Origin: Arbacia lixula
Taxonomy: Eukaryota > Echinodermata > Echinoidea > Arbacioida > Arbaciidae
Length of the DNA: 64,000 nucleotides
NCBI GenBank assembly: GCA_963669155.1
Contig: OZ022576.1
Coordinates: 1,106,338-1,170,337, forward strand
Direction of reading: 5' to 3'
A model generated the notes under the pieces. It did no database searches, was not told the origin of the DNA, and saw nothing but the letters and a program-made list of their open reading frames with translations. The translations under genes were made by a program, and so were the position numbers. Shown here piece after piece: positions 55,301-64,000 of the stretch. How positions within the stretch are numbered: position 1 is the first letter of the stretch; the number at the start of each line of letters is the position of its first letter.

Positions 55301-58300
55301 GTTAATTTCGAGCCTAAAGTTCAGTCTAAAATTGAACCAGAGTATACAGTTCAGTATAAAGATAAACTAGAGTTTGACTTTTTATACACAGGGGTGCATT
55401 TGCTGACCTAAATCAATATACTTCAGTCTTAGCTAGCTAGCTTTACATAGGAATCTCAGACGGTCTTCGCATGGCATATAAGTATAATAAACGATCTGAT
55501 TGGTTCATTTAATATCATGACGTTAAATTGTTGAGCAGTAATTTGGAATTACATAATCTAGTAATTAATTACAACACAACATAATTATTAAGGTCCTGTG
55601 GCATTTTGAATTACTACAAGAAGTAATTATTTAGGTCATATAGTAATTCAAATTACTACACGACCTTAAATTTTTGATGTAGCAACACTAAATTTGTCAT
55701 GTCTTTAAATCGTAAGGTAGTAATGCGGAATAACGTTGTGTAGTAATTCGAATTCCTACACGGCATAATCATTTAGGTTATGTGGCAATGCGAATTACTA
55801 CATGACGTAATTATTTAGCTTATGTAGTAATTCCAATTCCCATGCGGCATAATTATTTAGGTTGTGTGGCAGTGTGAATTACTACTTGACGTAATTATTT
55901 AGCACATATAGTAATTCAAATCACAACCTCTCCCTCTCAAATGAGATATCTGTGGTTCTGACTTAGGGAGGGGGGAGCTTTTGTCTCTCAAATAAGACAG
56001 GGGGACAGGATCCTGCTGTTTGTTTCTTGTCACTTCCACTTTGTACTTCTCTGCGGAAGTATTCCAGAAGGGCAACCCAAGAGCCTGTCCACGGACTGCT
56101 GCAAAGACATCCACCTTGTGCATACATGCTGCTTTCAAATGGCCTGAATTTCAATGCAACATGGTCTCTGTCTACACTTCTTTGAACTCCTTTCTCTTCT
56201 TACGGGACCTTTTGAGGTAGCAGTAGATAGCTCTTAGGGTGTCAGCAGGCGAGACTGGTTACTCAGCAGCTCCCTTATCTACAGCCAAAATGAAGCAGGT
56301 GGCTGCGGCATCCAAGAATGAAAATGTTTGGATTCTCTTTCATTACAAATGCTATACATATAATAGATTTCTCAGGTCTCTATTTGCATTGCATGTGTTT
56401 AATCACTCAAAGCCCCTTGTCAGTTTCCCCATGCTCTACACAGTTTTATTACCCCCCCCCCCCCCCCTCTTGTCCACACTATGACAGCCGTGATAGGACC
56501 TCCAGGCAAGAGGGCGACATTCCTGACATGGGGACCACAGCGGAGATCTTCAGCTCCAAGGAGGAGGAGGATGGTGGTGTGGAGACGATGAGAATCAAGG
56601 CCATGGGTAGACAGAGGTTCAAGGTGCTAGAGACTAGGAGGCAGACCGATGGGTGAGTGAATGCAATTCCGGCTAGTACTCCATCACTGCCATGTCTGTC
56701 GGTGATTCGATGAAAGGAGGCCAGTTTGTGACTTTTTTGGTGCTAAGCTTTTGAAGTGGCATCGTAAAATTCCTCGGTGTAATTAGTCTCAATTGGCATG
56801 CACGATGAATCACTTTGTAATCCAATTTCTAAACATGATAAAATATGTCTGGTGTCAGTGTGAATAGACACATTCGATTTGCACTATTTGGCTTTTTATT
56901 CTGCTGGTTCGCATTTTGAATAGTCATATTTAGTACTCAAGTATCTTTTGTACATTTCCTCCTTACCCAGAAGAAAATGTAAACCCAGTTGGATGTGTAA
57001 ACTAGTGAAAGGCTCCAGCCAGAGTGCTAGTGAATTTACATGCCATGGAATGGACATGCTTAAAAATACAGTGGAGTCAGTGATCAACTTCCCTACATTA
57101 TTGCAAGCGATTGCAATGAAATGCATTTTGCTCCATGTGTTTTTTTTACAGTGATTGACTCTGATTAATCACAAGAACTTGTAGATAGGTGGGATATTTA
57201 TCTCATGCAAGACATGTGAGAATGGGCCATATGAGAACATATCTTCTCATGATTCAATCAATTGATCTTTGTTGTTCTTTCAGGTGTATGGACCTATTAC
57301 CGTTGTCTGTATTGTGTTAATCGTGTTATTATGTACATATTTCTAAGCTGGGCCCCCAGAGAGAACAGCACAAGCCTACTGATGGAGCTACCCTTTACAA
57401 AAGAGACTGAATGAATACATAAATGAATTATATTCTGCTGCACTAGTTCTGCCTCCTCCTCTTCTAAAATCCAGCATCCTGATTGGTCAGGTACTCATCC
57501 TCCCAGAGCTGAAACTCACGGATGTCTTGTGCACAGCCCGAAGACAGTCCCTGAACAGAAGGAGACTGGTGCCCCACCACATCACTCCGACACCTGCCGA
57601 CGGGGGCATGCGGTGGCTGAGGGAGAGAAGGAAACGGCACCTGTCTGAGGCAGACCTGACGTGGTGGCCTCCTTGGGTCTATGAGATGTATGACACTGTG
57701 AGTCCATGTGCTTCTCTCTGCTATGCTTCCTACATGTGCCTCTTTCTGTGCCATATCAAACTCCCCACTACCAAAAATAATAATCATAATGCTAAATATG
57801 TTACTCATTGTGGATAGATGGCTACTGATAATCGTTTGTCTCGCAATGTAAGGTAAATGGAATCGAAAAGATCACGACGTTTTGTGTGCCGCTGCAACAC
57901 TCCGTCAGGTGTGATACAAAATTGTAGTAAGAAGGGGTTTAAATACCCTATGGTCAGTGCAGTGCACTAACTGAAAAGTACTCATAAATGGTCCAATACT
58001 AATAGCCGGCTTATCCGAGTACTTGACAACAATAGGCCGTTGATGCGCCTAGCATCAATAATAATCCTGGTTCAATATAAAAATCTCCTGGTAGTCAAAA
58101 TGCTAAAACATCTAGTTAACTTGAGCAATGACTAAGCTCTAGGTGCCATATAGCCCCCTGGATATAGTGCCTGTGGATTAATATAATTCCTGTCATTGGC
58201 TATGTGCTGTTAAGATACCTCAAGCAAAAACAAATTACAACAAAGAAAAGAGGACATTTTACAAGAAATTGTTGCAGTGGATATTTCATTGCAATTAGCA

Positions 58301-61300
58301 CTTGTAGATTTCATGAAAAGATTGTAAAATAACTTGACTCAATCTACCTTTTTTCTTTTTGAAATCTTTCTGTGACCTTCTTCTACTGACAGGATGTGTT
58401 GCTGATGAGGATCAAGCATGAATTGAGCAGCTGGTATGAAAACTCCTTGCAGCTGAAACAGATGCCTGAAAATCCCTCAGGTTGGTATGGTTAGTCACAT
58501 GAATGTATTAAATAAAACATTGTGCATTATACATCAACCAGAGCCATGCTGCAAATTATAGGCTCTCAATTATTGAATCTTACCACCAATGATAACTACC
58601 ATGGCAACAGCCACTGAGCTCTCATGATTGCACCTGTTGCCACAGTAGATACCATTAATGGTAAGTTGCAATAATTGAAAACCTATGTGCAACATGACCC
58701 TCAACAGAATTTAAGCATTCAACATAATGACATAAATTGTCAATCTCAATGCTGATAACAAAACAGGATTAAATTGAAGAAGCATGCATAGTCATTTATA
58801 TGTGTATAACAGCATTTGTATAGCTTTGTTTTCCATGGGGCCTCTATCCTAGTAGCATTGTGTTGAGGCCTGGCCCTGTCCACACCATTTGATGTTGAGT
58901 TTTTGTTTGGTATAGAAGGGTACGGATTGGGATTTGAAACTTCATAAATGCATATGGCTCCGTTTACAATCAATGAAATTTTTAGCATGTTCATTCACAT
59001 GATAGCAAGATAGTCTCTGCACATCTTTAAAGTGCAAAAAAAACTAAAAAACCCATGTCAAATATCAAAATTCTTGCTTTTTCAAATTTTGAACCTTAAA
59101 AACAGAAAAGACTTGTGTTATTGTACATTTTAATGTTCATAATTGTCAAAACTATGTAGTAAGCTATCATCTAACATGTTGGACAACGATGTCACAACTA
59201 TTATGCTATGAAAAAAGAGTGATTATAAAAACCCATTTTTTAACAAAAATTCCACTTTCTCTATAGCCAGCACATCCACCAGAGTCAAACAGAGAATGAT
59301 TAAGCTCTGAAACCTTTTGCTCCCTGCCATATTGTATACAACAATAGGGGGCCTGGAAAACTAATTTGAAATTTAGACAGTTTTGTCTGGCTTTTGTGCC
59401 ATTGATTGTAAACAGAGCCATATTTATTTTGATTTTTTCTGAGGAAGTTGAATATTCCTCAATGATTCCAGGATTTATTTTTTATTATATTCGGCTCTTC
59501 CTTGCAGAGATGTTGATATTAAGCATTCACAACAAATATCTTTCCTTCTTTAAATTGGGATGTGGTGTGTTCAAGTATCTTCACAAATGACAGAGAATGT
59601 TTCTCTCTCATTCATTCACAGAATTTAATGTAGTATTTTTTTCAATAGAGCTGAATCAATGGACAACAACAACCTGCACATAAATATGGAAATGTATTTT
59701 ATGTGATAATCATATATACATAAATAACTATGTTAACTATTTTTCTTCCAAAAATCAAAGGGTCTGCATTTGTATACAAAGTAGTCAATGTTTCAAAAGC
59801 CTAATGATAGGATGTGTTTTAGTGCCTTACTTCACAAGTGTTACCAAATGGATGAAGTGTGCAGCAATCTGTATGCTTGTCTTCAGCCTTCTCATTTTGG
59901 GTAGCGAGCAATATGCCACTGGATGATGTGCAGCGAATTGGACTGCTGAAGATCAACTGTGCAGTGCAGAGGCTGCAAAAAGAGCTGGAACTCTTACAGA
60001 AAGTCAGTTTGAAAAGTACTTTTTCCATTTCATTCGATGGTGGGTGTTTATCTTATGCATTGTTTAACCCTTTGTGTGCTATGTGTGCATCTTCCCACAA
60101 GTAATACACACAAATCCCATAGAGCGCAAGTTGATTTTGCCCTTTGGCTCCATTGATAGTACACTGTTTAGCTGCGCTATTCATGGTGACTTTCTTTTTG
60201 TAAGTCATTGTTTAACCCTAATACTCCCGGGGGGGGGGGGGGGGGGGGCCATTATGGCCCCCCCTGTCGACGTTTTGTCGGTACTTCCTAACGCCTCAAT
60301 ATTTCGAAACGAAATTTCTTGACTTTTTTCTCTGATCCTTCCCGCACATTTTGATACCAAATTTATGGCGATCGGACCTACCGTGCGGGTGTCAGATTAC
60401 GTTTACCGAACACATGTCACTGAAATTTCGCTATTTCTCTATGTGACTGTGTATAACCCTATGGATAAAATCAGGAGCTTTTCCAATTTATGTAAATAAT
60501 GTTCTAATAAGTGTTATCTTTGTTTCAAATAGTGTAAATAATTACCACACACACACACACACACAAACACACACCCACACACACTCCCACACACCCACAT
60601 TCACACACACCCACGCATACGCATCTGAATCTTGACGAAAAACAAAGAAATACATAAGAAAATTGAAAAACAATAAAATATCGCTAGAGTAGTAATCTGT
60701 TGTCTCACGAAAAGGCAAACTGGAGATTGCGACGTTTCGACCGCTACTGCTAGTCTTCGTCAGGCAATGTGGACAATAGTCGCTGCGCGCGTCTTTTATA
60801 GCGTAAGCTGCGTTCCGAAGGTGCCGGAACCGCCGCGCTGCGATTGGTCGGCGCACTTGACCAATCACTAGCCGCGGACGGTGCGACATCCGGGCGGGTA
60901 GCGGACGTCGGGGAAAGCCCCTCGGTGGGCGGCGGCGTCGCGGGCGGGCGAACACTGGCGGTAGCTGCACAATTGCTACTGTGGTTAGAAGCGGGCGTCG
61001 GAAGGCGGTCAAGCAGAGAGTTACGGGTGGTCGCGGGTGGCGCATGGCGGCGGATGGTCGGAAGCCATTCCTCGGGGATCTCAATGCCGTTATCCCTATT
61101 GATGTTATTCGGATGTAAGCGGATTTGGATAGCCTCTTTAACACGCCGTGTGTACCAGTGCTTATCCCGCGCTATGCAGCTTACCGCGTCCCAATTGGGA
61201 GGGTGATCTGCATTCCAAGCATGCTCTGCGACTGCCGAACTATCTATGCGCCGATGCTTGACATCTCTGCGGTGCTCTACCATTCTTTCGCTGACGGGTC

Positions 61301-63955
61301 TACCCGTTTCCCCGATGTACACCTTGTCACAAGTCCCGCATGGAATCTTGTAGACAACGCCATCGAGTCTGTCGGGTATCGCGGGGTCCTTAGGGCGCAC
61401 TAGCTGCTTACGAATGGTAGTATCGGACTTAAAAACGGCGCGTATGCTATGCTTCTCTAAACGTCGGCGAAGCTGGCGGGAAATCGAATCGACAAACGGT
61501 AGAACAACGGTAGACTTGTACTGCATAATCTCTTTGTCGGCGGTTCCGGCACCTTCGGAACGCAGCTTACGCTATAAAAGACGCGCGCAGCGACTATTGT
61601 CCACATTGCCTGACGAAGACTAGCAGTAGCGGTCGAAACGTCGCAATCTCCAGTTTGCCTTTTCGTGAGACAACAGATTACTACTCTAGCGATACTACTA
61701 CCACGATGATCAACATCTTCCGTACTAACAATAAAATACATAAGAAATAATTACCACAACCTGTCTTTTTCTTTCAAGAATTGATGAGGGAGTTATGAAA
61801 GACATTTGTACCAAAAATTGCTATTCCTGAGGCTTTATTTAGTGAAAAATACCAAAATCTATGATTTCTCGCATAAATTAGCATAAATTAATTAGTTAAA
61901 AAAAAATAAAAGGACTTTCGTAAATTTAGCTATACAACTTTGTAGATTACATAATTCTTTACCCTTGTGCAAAATTTTGAGGCAATCGGGCGACCCATGG
62001 CTGAGGTCTCAGGGGGGGGGGGGGGACCATAATGGCCCCCCCCCCCCGTTAATAACAAGCTTTGAAATACCCCGGGAGTATTAGGGTTAACCCTTTGACT
62101 CCATTGATAGTACACTGTTTAGCTGTGGTATTCAGGGTGACTTTCCTCTTAAAAGACATTGTTTAATCCTTTGGCTCCACTGTTTAGCTGTGCTATGCAG
62201 GGTGACTTTCTTTTTGTAAGTCATTGTTAACTCTTAGCTCGCTTCGTTCGACTCATGTCACATACAGCGGGCTGCCAAGTTCGACTCAAGTCACATTTCG
62301 CACACAATGCATACGGAACGCATTTAATTGTATTGTGCGCACACACATACAATAGCGACTCGTGTATTGCATAAGGGGATCAAAGTATCAATAGGCAGGA
62401 AGTCTCCCAGGACAGGAAGTCTATTGAGAAGTACCCAGGGTCAATTTCAATAGGAGTTTAGTTTATTGTTAGCTTAATCTTTTTGAATGCTTTGAATGCC
62501 CCATTTAAATCCTAAATTGCTTGGCTCATTATTCCTGTAAAGACATGGGTTTGGTCTGTAATCAAAGCTAAAGAACACATCTTTTTTATGAACTAACCTA
62601 GAGCATAACTTTAATTAGGACATATTGAATATAAGAGGTATAAAATAGCCTCCAAAACGATAATTTGGAGACAGAATGTAAAGTTATAATTCTCAGAATC
62701 TATGATATTATACATGACACAAATGATACCATTGTCAAGAGTATTAATTTCTTTTAGACTTTGCTACACATTTTTTTTTTCATCACTACAAACCAATAAA
62801 AAGTTATTTCAAGTTGAATAAGACAGTGCATGCAAAACCCCTCTGAATGTGCCACCCTGAAATTAATGTGGCGCAGGGGATATAGTATGCGTGGCGGGCA
62901 AAGAGTTAAACCCTTTGGCTCCATTGTGGTACACTGTTAAGGTATGCTATGCAGGGTGACTTTCCTCTTAGAAGACATTACTTAACCCTTTGTGTCCATT
63001 GATAGTTCACTGTTAAGCTTGAAAAGAAAACAAAAAGTGCTATGATAGTCATGACTATCAAGCCGTGTGTTTTTCAATATGTATGTGGTTGTTGGGACCA
63101 GCACAGGGAACCACAAAAGAGACCATACTAAATACTTTTGCTTATCTAGTAAATAGCTTAAAGGACTTTCATCTTGTGAAAACCATTGCTGCGCATTGGC
63201 TGAAGGTTATTTTTAAGTGCAACCTTGTAAGTATGTTTGTGTGTTAAGATATTTCATTCATATGCGAACAAAAAGCCGAACATACTTTTTAGGCATTTAT
63301 AATGTTTTGTGGTTGTCTGTCCGTCCATCCATCTGTCCCGAATCTTGAGAAACATTCAGTTGATTTGCTCTGAACTTGAAACTTGAATATAATTAATGAA
63401 ACCAATGAGCTGTGTAAAATGGGGGTCAAAATTGGTCAAAGGTTAATGAAATACATGTAATGTAAAAAATGACCCCCCCTAAAAAAAAAAACAACAACAA
63501 CAAAAAACACCAAACAAACAAGCAAACAAACAAACAAAAAACACATGATTATTTTCCAAAAAAAACAAAAAAACATCGAATCAAATGGTCCAAATAAAAA
63601 AAAAAAAAAGGTAGACCATAACATGGAGGTTAATAAGCCATATATTGGGTAGAATTCTTGAAAGGGCAAAGATCTTTGTACTTTGTCAAAAACAAAACAA
63701 AAAAATGTCATTTTTCTCCAAATGTCTAGAAATTGAATTGTCCATGTCTTTTCATGTCTTCTGAAATAATTAGATCTGCCAGAAATCAAAGAAACAATAA
63801 ATACATGTATTATAAAGTTGACCTATTGACCTGTGAAGCCATGCATTGTAATTATTTTTTCTTCCACTCTCTCTTTGTTTGTTTTATTTTCAGTGCACTG
63901 TGCTCTGTTGCAGAGAGTGCAATACTCAGATTGCAAACAAGAGCGATGTCTTCTG
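52253..63955 (+). CDS. crbn: Cereblon, substrate receptor of CRL4 ubiquitin ligase (3' end beyond window)
   Basis: Eight exons join in phase at GT-AG sites: 52,253-52,379; 53,688-53,803; 54,379-54,581; 56,488-56,652; 57,475-57,697; 58,393-58,480; 59,887-60,002; 63,894-63,955. The acidic N-terminus is followed by [19 protein letters not shown], then the Lon-like domain ([28 protein letters not shown]-like [20 protein letters not shown]), the helical DDB1-binding part ([46 protein letters not shown]) and the start of the CULT domain with its first zinc-binding CxxC (CCREC). Residue order and spacing follow animal cereblon throughout. The protein binds DDB1 in CUL4-RING ligases and presents substrates for ubiquitination. 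The rest of CULT lies off the window. Introns carry many transposons but exons look intact. Confidence 0.93.
53688..53803 (+). CDS. crbn: crbn exon 2
   Basis: Acceptor ACTCTGCAG, donor CTCT/GTAAGT. Ends [10 protein letters not shown], the conserved entry to the Lon-like domain. Confidence 0.88.
54379..54581 (+). CDS. crbn: crbn exon 3: Lon-like domain start
   Basis: Acceptor TTGCTGGCAG, donor ACAG/GTGAGG. Encodes [31 protein letters not shown] and [10 protein letters not shown]. Confidence 0.93.
54637..54873. repeat. crbn: MITE-like palindrome in crbn intron 3
   Basis: Inverted ends share CAAAGGAATTGGCAT and GGGAAAGGGAAGAAAGGGAA; the arms then share CCGTGGTATATT (mismatched once) and GTTCAGTATGAAACATGATG-like sequence. 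A TA dinucleotide flanks both ends. Confidence 0.75.
54876..55600. repeat. crbn: Inverted-repeat element in crbn intron 3
   Basis: The left arm (AACAACATAATTCCAAATTA, then GTCATGACGTTAAAC) and the right arm (ATCATGACGTTAAATTG, then AATTTGGAATTACATAA) are inverted copies around a unique 350-bp centre that contains a short 83-codon frame of no known family. Confidence 0.6.
55600..55920. repeat. crbn: Tandem repeat of TAGTAATTCAAATTACTAC, about 52-bp period
   Basis: About six diverged units of the palindrome AGTAATTCGAATTACTAC joined by GACGTAATTATTTAGGTCAT. Continues the inverted-repeat element on its left. Confidence 0.7.
56448..56467. repeat. crbn: C homopolymer in the acceptor tract of crbn exon 4
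   Basis: About 18 C residues lie 20 bases before the exon 4 acceptor and may serve as part of its pyrimidine tract. Confidence 0.6.
56488..56652 (+). CDS. crbn: crbn exon 4: Lon-like domain
   Basis: Acceptor CACTATGACAG, donor GATGG/GTGAGT. Encodes [15 protein letters not shown] and [20 protein letters not shown]. Confidence 0.93.
57250..57433 (+). mobile_element. 3' tail of a CR1-like LINE in crbn intron 4
   Basis: GGGCCCCCAGAGAGAACAGC...GGAGCTACCCTTTACAAAAG with ATGAATACATAAATGAA at the end matches the 3' ends at 42.74-42.83 kb and 13.56-13.63 kb in motif order. It lies only about 40 bases before the exon 5 acceptor. Confidence 0.6.
57475..57697 (+). CDS. crbn: crbn exon 5: end of the first Lon half, linker
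   Basis: The acceptor is AAAATCCAG at 57,474, chosen because it completes the split Gly and gives [11 protein letters not shown] in register with the family. Contains [14 protein letters not shown]; donor ACT/GTGAGT. The AG at about 57,491 would break phase. Confidence 0.9.
58393..58480 (+). CDS. crbn: crbn exon 6: helical region
   Basis: Acceptor CTACTGACAG, donor TCAG/GTTGGT. Encodes [18 protein letters not shown], part of the DDB1-contacting helices. Confidence 0.88.
58563..58682. repeat. Short inverted-repeat element in crbn intron 6
   Basis: TCAATTATTGAATCTTACCA and its near-complement at the right end, with inner GATAACTACCATGGCAACAG pairing with CTGTTGCCACAGTAGATACC. Confidence 0.65.
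58949..59426. mobile_element. TIR-bounded non-autonomous element in crbn intron 6
   Basis: The left end ATGGCTCCGTTTACAATCAA and the right end CATTGATTGTAAACAGAGCC are inverted copies over about 25 bases with one mismatch. The 430-bp interior is AT-rich and non-coding. Confidence 0.6.
59887..60002 (+). CDS. crbn: crbn exon 7: helical region
   Basis: Acceptor GTCTTCAG, donor GAAA/GTCAGT. Encodes [19 protein letters not shown] and [11 protein letters not shown]. Confidence 0.92.
60120..60211. repeat. Unit of an 80-bp degenerate tandem repeat in crbn intron 7
   Basis: CCCTTTGGCTCCATTGATAG, TACACTGTTTAGCTG, GGTGACTTTC and TAAGTCATTGTTTAA. More units lie at 62,091-62,230 and 62,908-63,020. The TTAA in each junction is where two transposons inserted. 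Confidence 0.75.
60543..60615. repeat. (CA)n microsatellite
   Basis: ACACAC runs with CCC interruptions, inside the piggyBac-type element. Confidence 0.9.
60726..60768 (-). ncRNA. Candidate minimal hammerhead ribozyme, sense pLTR
   Basis: On the element's sense strand: AUUGC, core CUGACGA, an extra A, stem II GAC...GUC, core GAAA, CGUC, then GCAAU. Helix I pairs AUUGC with GCAAU. ACGU after GAA is self-complementary, as in minimal hammerheads thought to act as dimers through helix III. Expected cleavage after GUC. The bulged A before stem II is a deviation. Confidence 0.6.
60750..61526 (-). CDS. Penelope-like GIY-YIG endonuclease fragment
   Basis: Encodes the region after the reverse transcriptase of a Penelope-like protein. 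[15 protein letters not shown] (linker) leads into the GIY-YIG nuclease: [20 protein letters not shown] with the CxxC between the two motif halves, [24 protein letters not shown] and [15 protein letters not shown] with the catalytic Glu region. The C-terminal 80 residues are Pro/Ala/Ser-rich and run into the terminal repeat. The start at 61,526 is the first ATG; the original protein extended further upstream. Such nucleases nick DNA for target-primed copying. Open, but without RT it cannot move on its own. Confidence 0.85.
   Translation of the reverse strand: MQYKSTVVLPFVDSISRQLRRRLEKHSIRAVFKSDTTIRKQLVRPKDPAIPDRLDGVVYKIPCGTCDKVYIGETGRPVSERMVEHRRDVKHRRIDSSAVAEHAWNADHPPNWDAVSCIARDKHWYTRRVKEAIQIRLHPNNINRDNGIEIPEEWLPTIRRHAPPATTRNSLLDRLPTPASNHSSNCAATASVRPPATPPPTEGLSPTSATRPDVAPSAASDWSSAPTNRSAAVPAPSERSLRYKRRAQRLLSTLPDED
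61605..61647 (+). ncRNA. Hammerhead-like core in the inverted pLTR copy
   Basis: Exact inverted copy of 60,726-60,768, so it reads on the strand opposite to the GIY-YIG ORF. Any transcript from either strand of the element would carry one functional-orientation core. Confidence 0.55.
62231..62905. mobile_element. Second TTAA-flanked non-autonomous element
   Basis: TTAA at 62,227-62,230 and 62,906-62,909; ends CTCTTAGCTCG and, inverted, CTCTTTGCCCG (9 of 11). It interrupts the 80-bp intronic repeat exactly at its TTAA. The interior includes CGTTCGACTCATGTCACAT / GTTCGACTCAAGTCACAT tandem motifs and no ORF. Confidence 0.6.
62910..63020. repeat. Further units of the 80-bp intronic repeat
   Basis: CCCTTTGGCTCCATTGTGGT...AGAAGACATTACTTAACCC and one truncated unit. 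Confidence 0.7.
63021..63893. other. crbn intron 7, right part
   Basis: A-rich simple sequence (63,478-63,610, AAACAAAC-type) and no recognised element. The acceptor tract TTTGTTTGTTTTATTTTCAG ends it. Confidence 0.5.
63894..63955 (+). CDS. crbn: crbn exon 8: start of CULT domain
   Basis: Acceptor TTTATTTTCAG, donor TCTG/GTAAGT in phase 2. Encodes [20 protein letters not shown] with the first CxxC zinc ligands of the thalidomide-binding fold. The next exon lies off the window. Confidence 0.9.
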
Positions 63956-64000
63956 GTAAGTAGTATTCTTTGCTATGTTTCCTAATTGTTCATATCTCGT

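Larger units (their letters stand above)
60681..61726 (-). mobile_element. 5'-truncated Penelope-like element with inverted terminal repeats
   Basis: 60,681-60,835 and 61,538-61,692 are perfect 155-base inverted copies. The interior encodes only the C-terminal GIY-YIG endonuclease of a Penelope-like retroelement; the reverse transcriptase is missing. The 12-base target repeat AACAATAAAATA occurs at 60,669-60,680 and 61,727-61,738. Inverted terminal repeats and 5' truncation are known for Penelope insertions. The exact identity of the arms implies a young insertion or gene conversion. Confidence 0.85.
60216..62086. mobile_element. TTAA-flanked piggyBac-type element, copy 2, interrupted by a Penelope-like element
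   Basis: Bounded by TTAA (60,212-60,215 and 62,087-62,090) with inverted ends CCCTAATACTCCCGGGG. TTAA targets and CCC-starting ends are the piggyBac signature. Next to each end a long G run and C run flank CCATTATGG-like sequence. The body without its insertion is about 820 bp and matches copy 1 (30,974-31,632), with no transposase, so it is non-autonomous. It lies within the 80-bp repeat of the cereblon intron. Confidence 0.8.

Noticed and set aside
60542-61144. 200-codon minus-strand frame overlapping the GIY-YIG ORF
   Set aside because: Another frame of the same element without motif; it runs into the (CA)n tract.

Overview
The window is eukaryotic and AT-rich, with spliced genes, long introns and very dense transposable elements. 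The two recognisable host genes, together with Ty3/Gypsy elements whose pol has integrase upstream of reverse transcriptase (the Gmr1-like arrangement known from deuterostomes), point to a marine invertebrate deuterostome such as an echinoderm, hemichordate or lancelet. The species cannot be fixed from the sequence.

Host genes. (1) 1-1025 (+): the C-terminal part of a carboxylesterase/cholinesterase-family gene, broken by frame disruptions and probably a pseudogene. (2) 27,543/35,295-41,000 (+): a monocarboxylate-transporter-like (SLC16/MFS) gene with five clear exons and a possible tiny first coding exon about 7.7 kb upstream. (3) 52,253 to beyond the window end (+): cereblon (crbn), substrate receptor of the CRL4 E3 ubiquitin ligase. 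Eight phase-consistent exons run from the acidic N-terminus through the Lon-like domain to the first zinc-binding CxxC of the CULT domain.

Mobile DNA. 3,725-5,600 is a 5'-truncated L1-type LINE with a perfect 15-bp target duplication. 5,956-25,128 is a nested complex. A minus-strand Gmr1-like element (A) has been entered by a nearly intact CR1/Jockey-group LINE (about 9,505-13,632), by a foldback/minisatellite element (15,428-17,646), and by a second, plus-strand Gmr1-like element (B, 17,984-24,282) that has lost its 3' LTR. 28.1-30.8 kb is a decayed RTE-type LINE inside the putative transporter intron. 31,888-31,961 (-) folds as a complete type I hammerhead ribozyme between two (TA)n tracts. 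The last large cereblon intron holds an 80-bp degenerate repeat that took a TTAA-flanked piggyBac-type element (60,216-62,086). That element in turn took a Penelope-like element (60,681-61,726) with perfect 155-bp inverted terminal repeats, each carrying a hammerhead-like core. A second TTAA-flanked element follows at 62,231-62,905.

The rest is intergenic or intronic DNA with MITE-like foldbacks, a 120-bp satellite at 46.4-47.8 kb, microsatellites and G/C homopolymers. No tRNA, rRNA or CRISPR was recognised.
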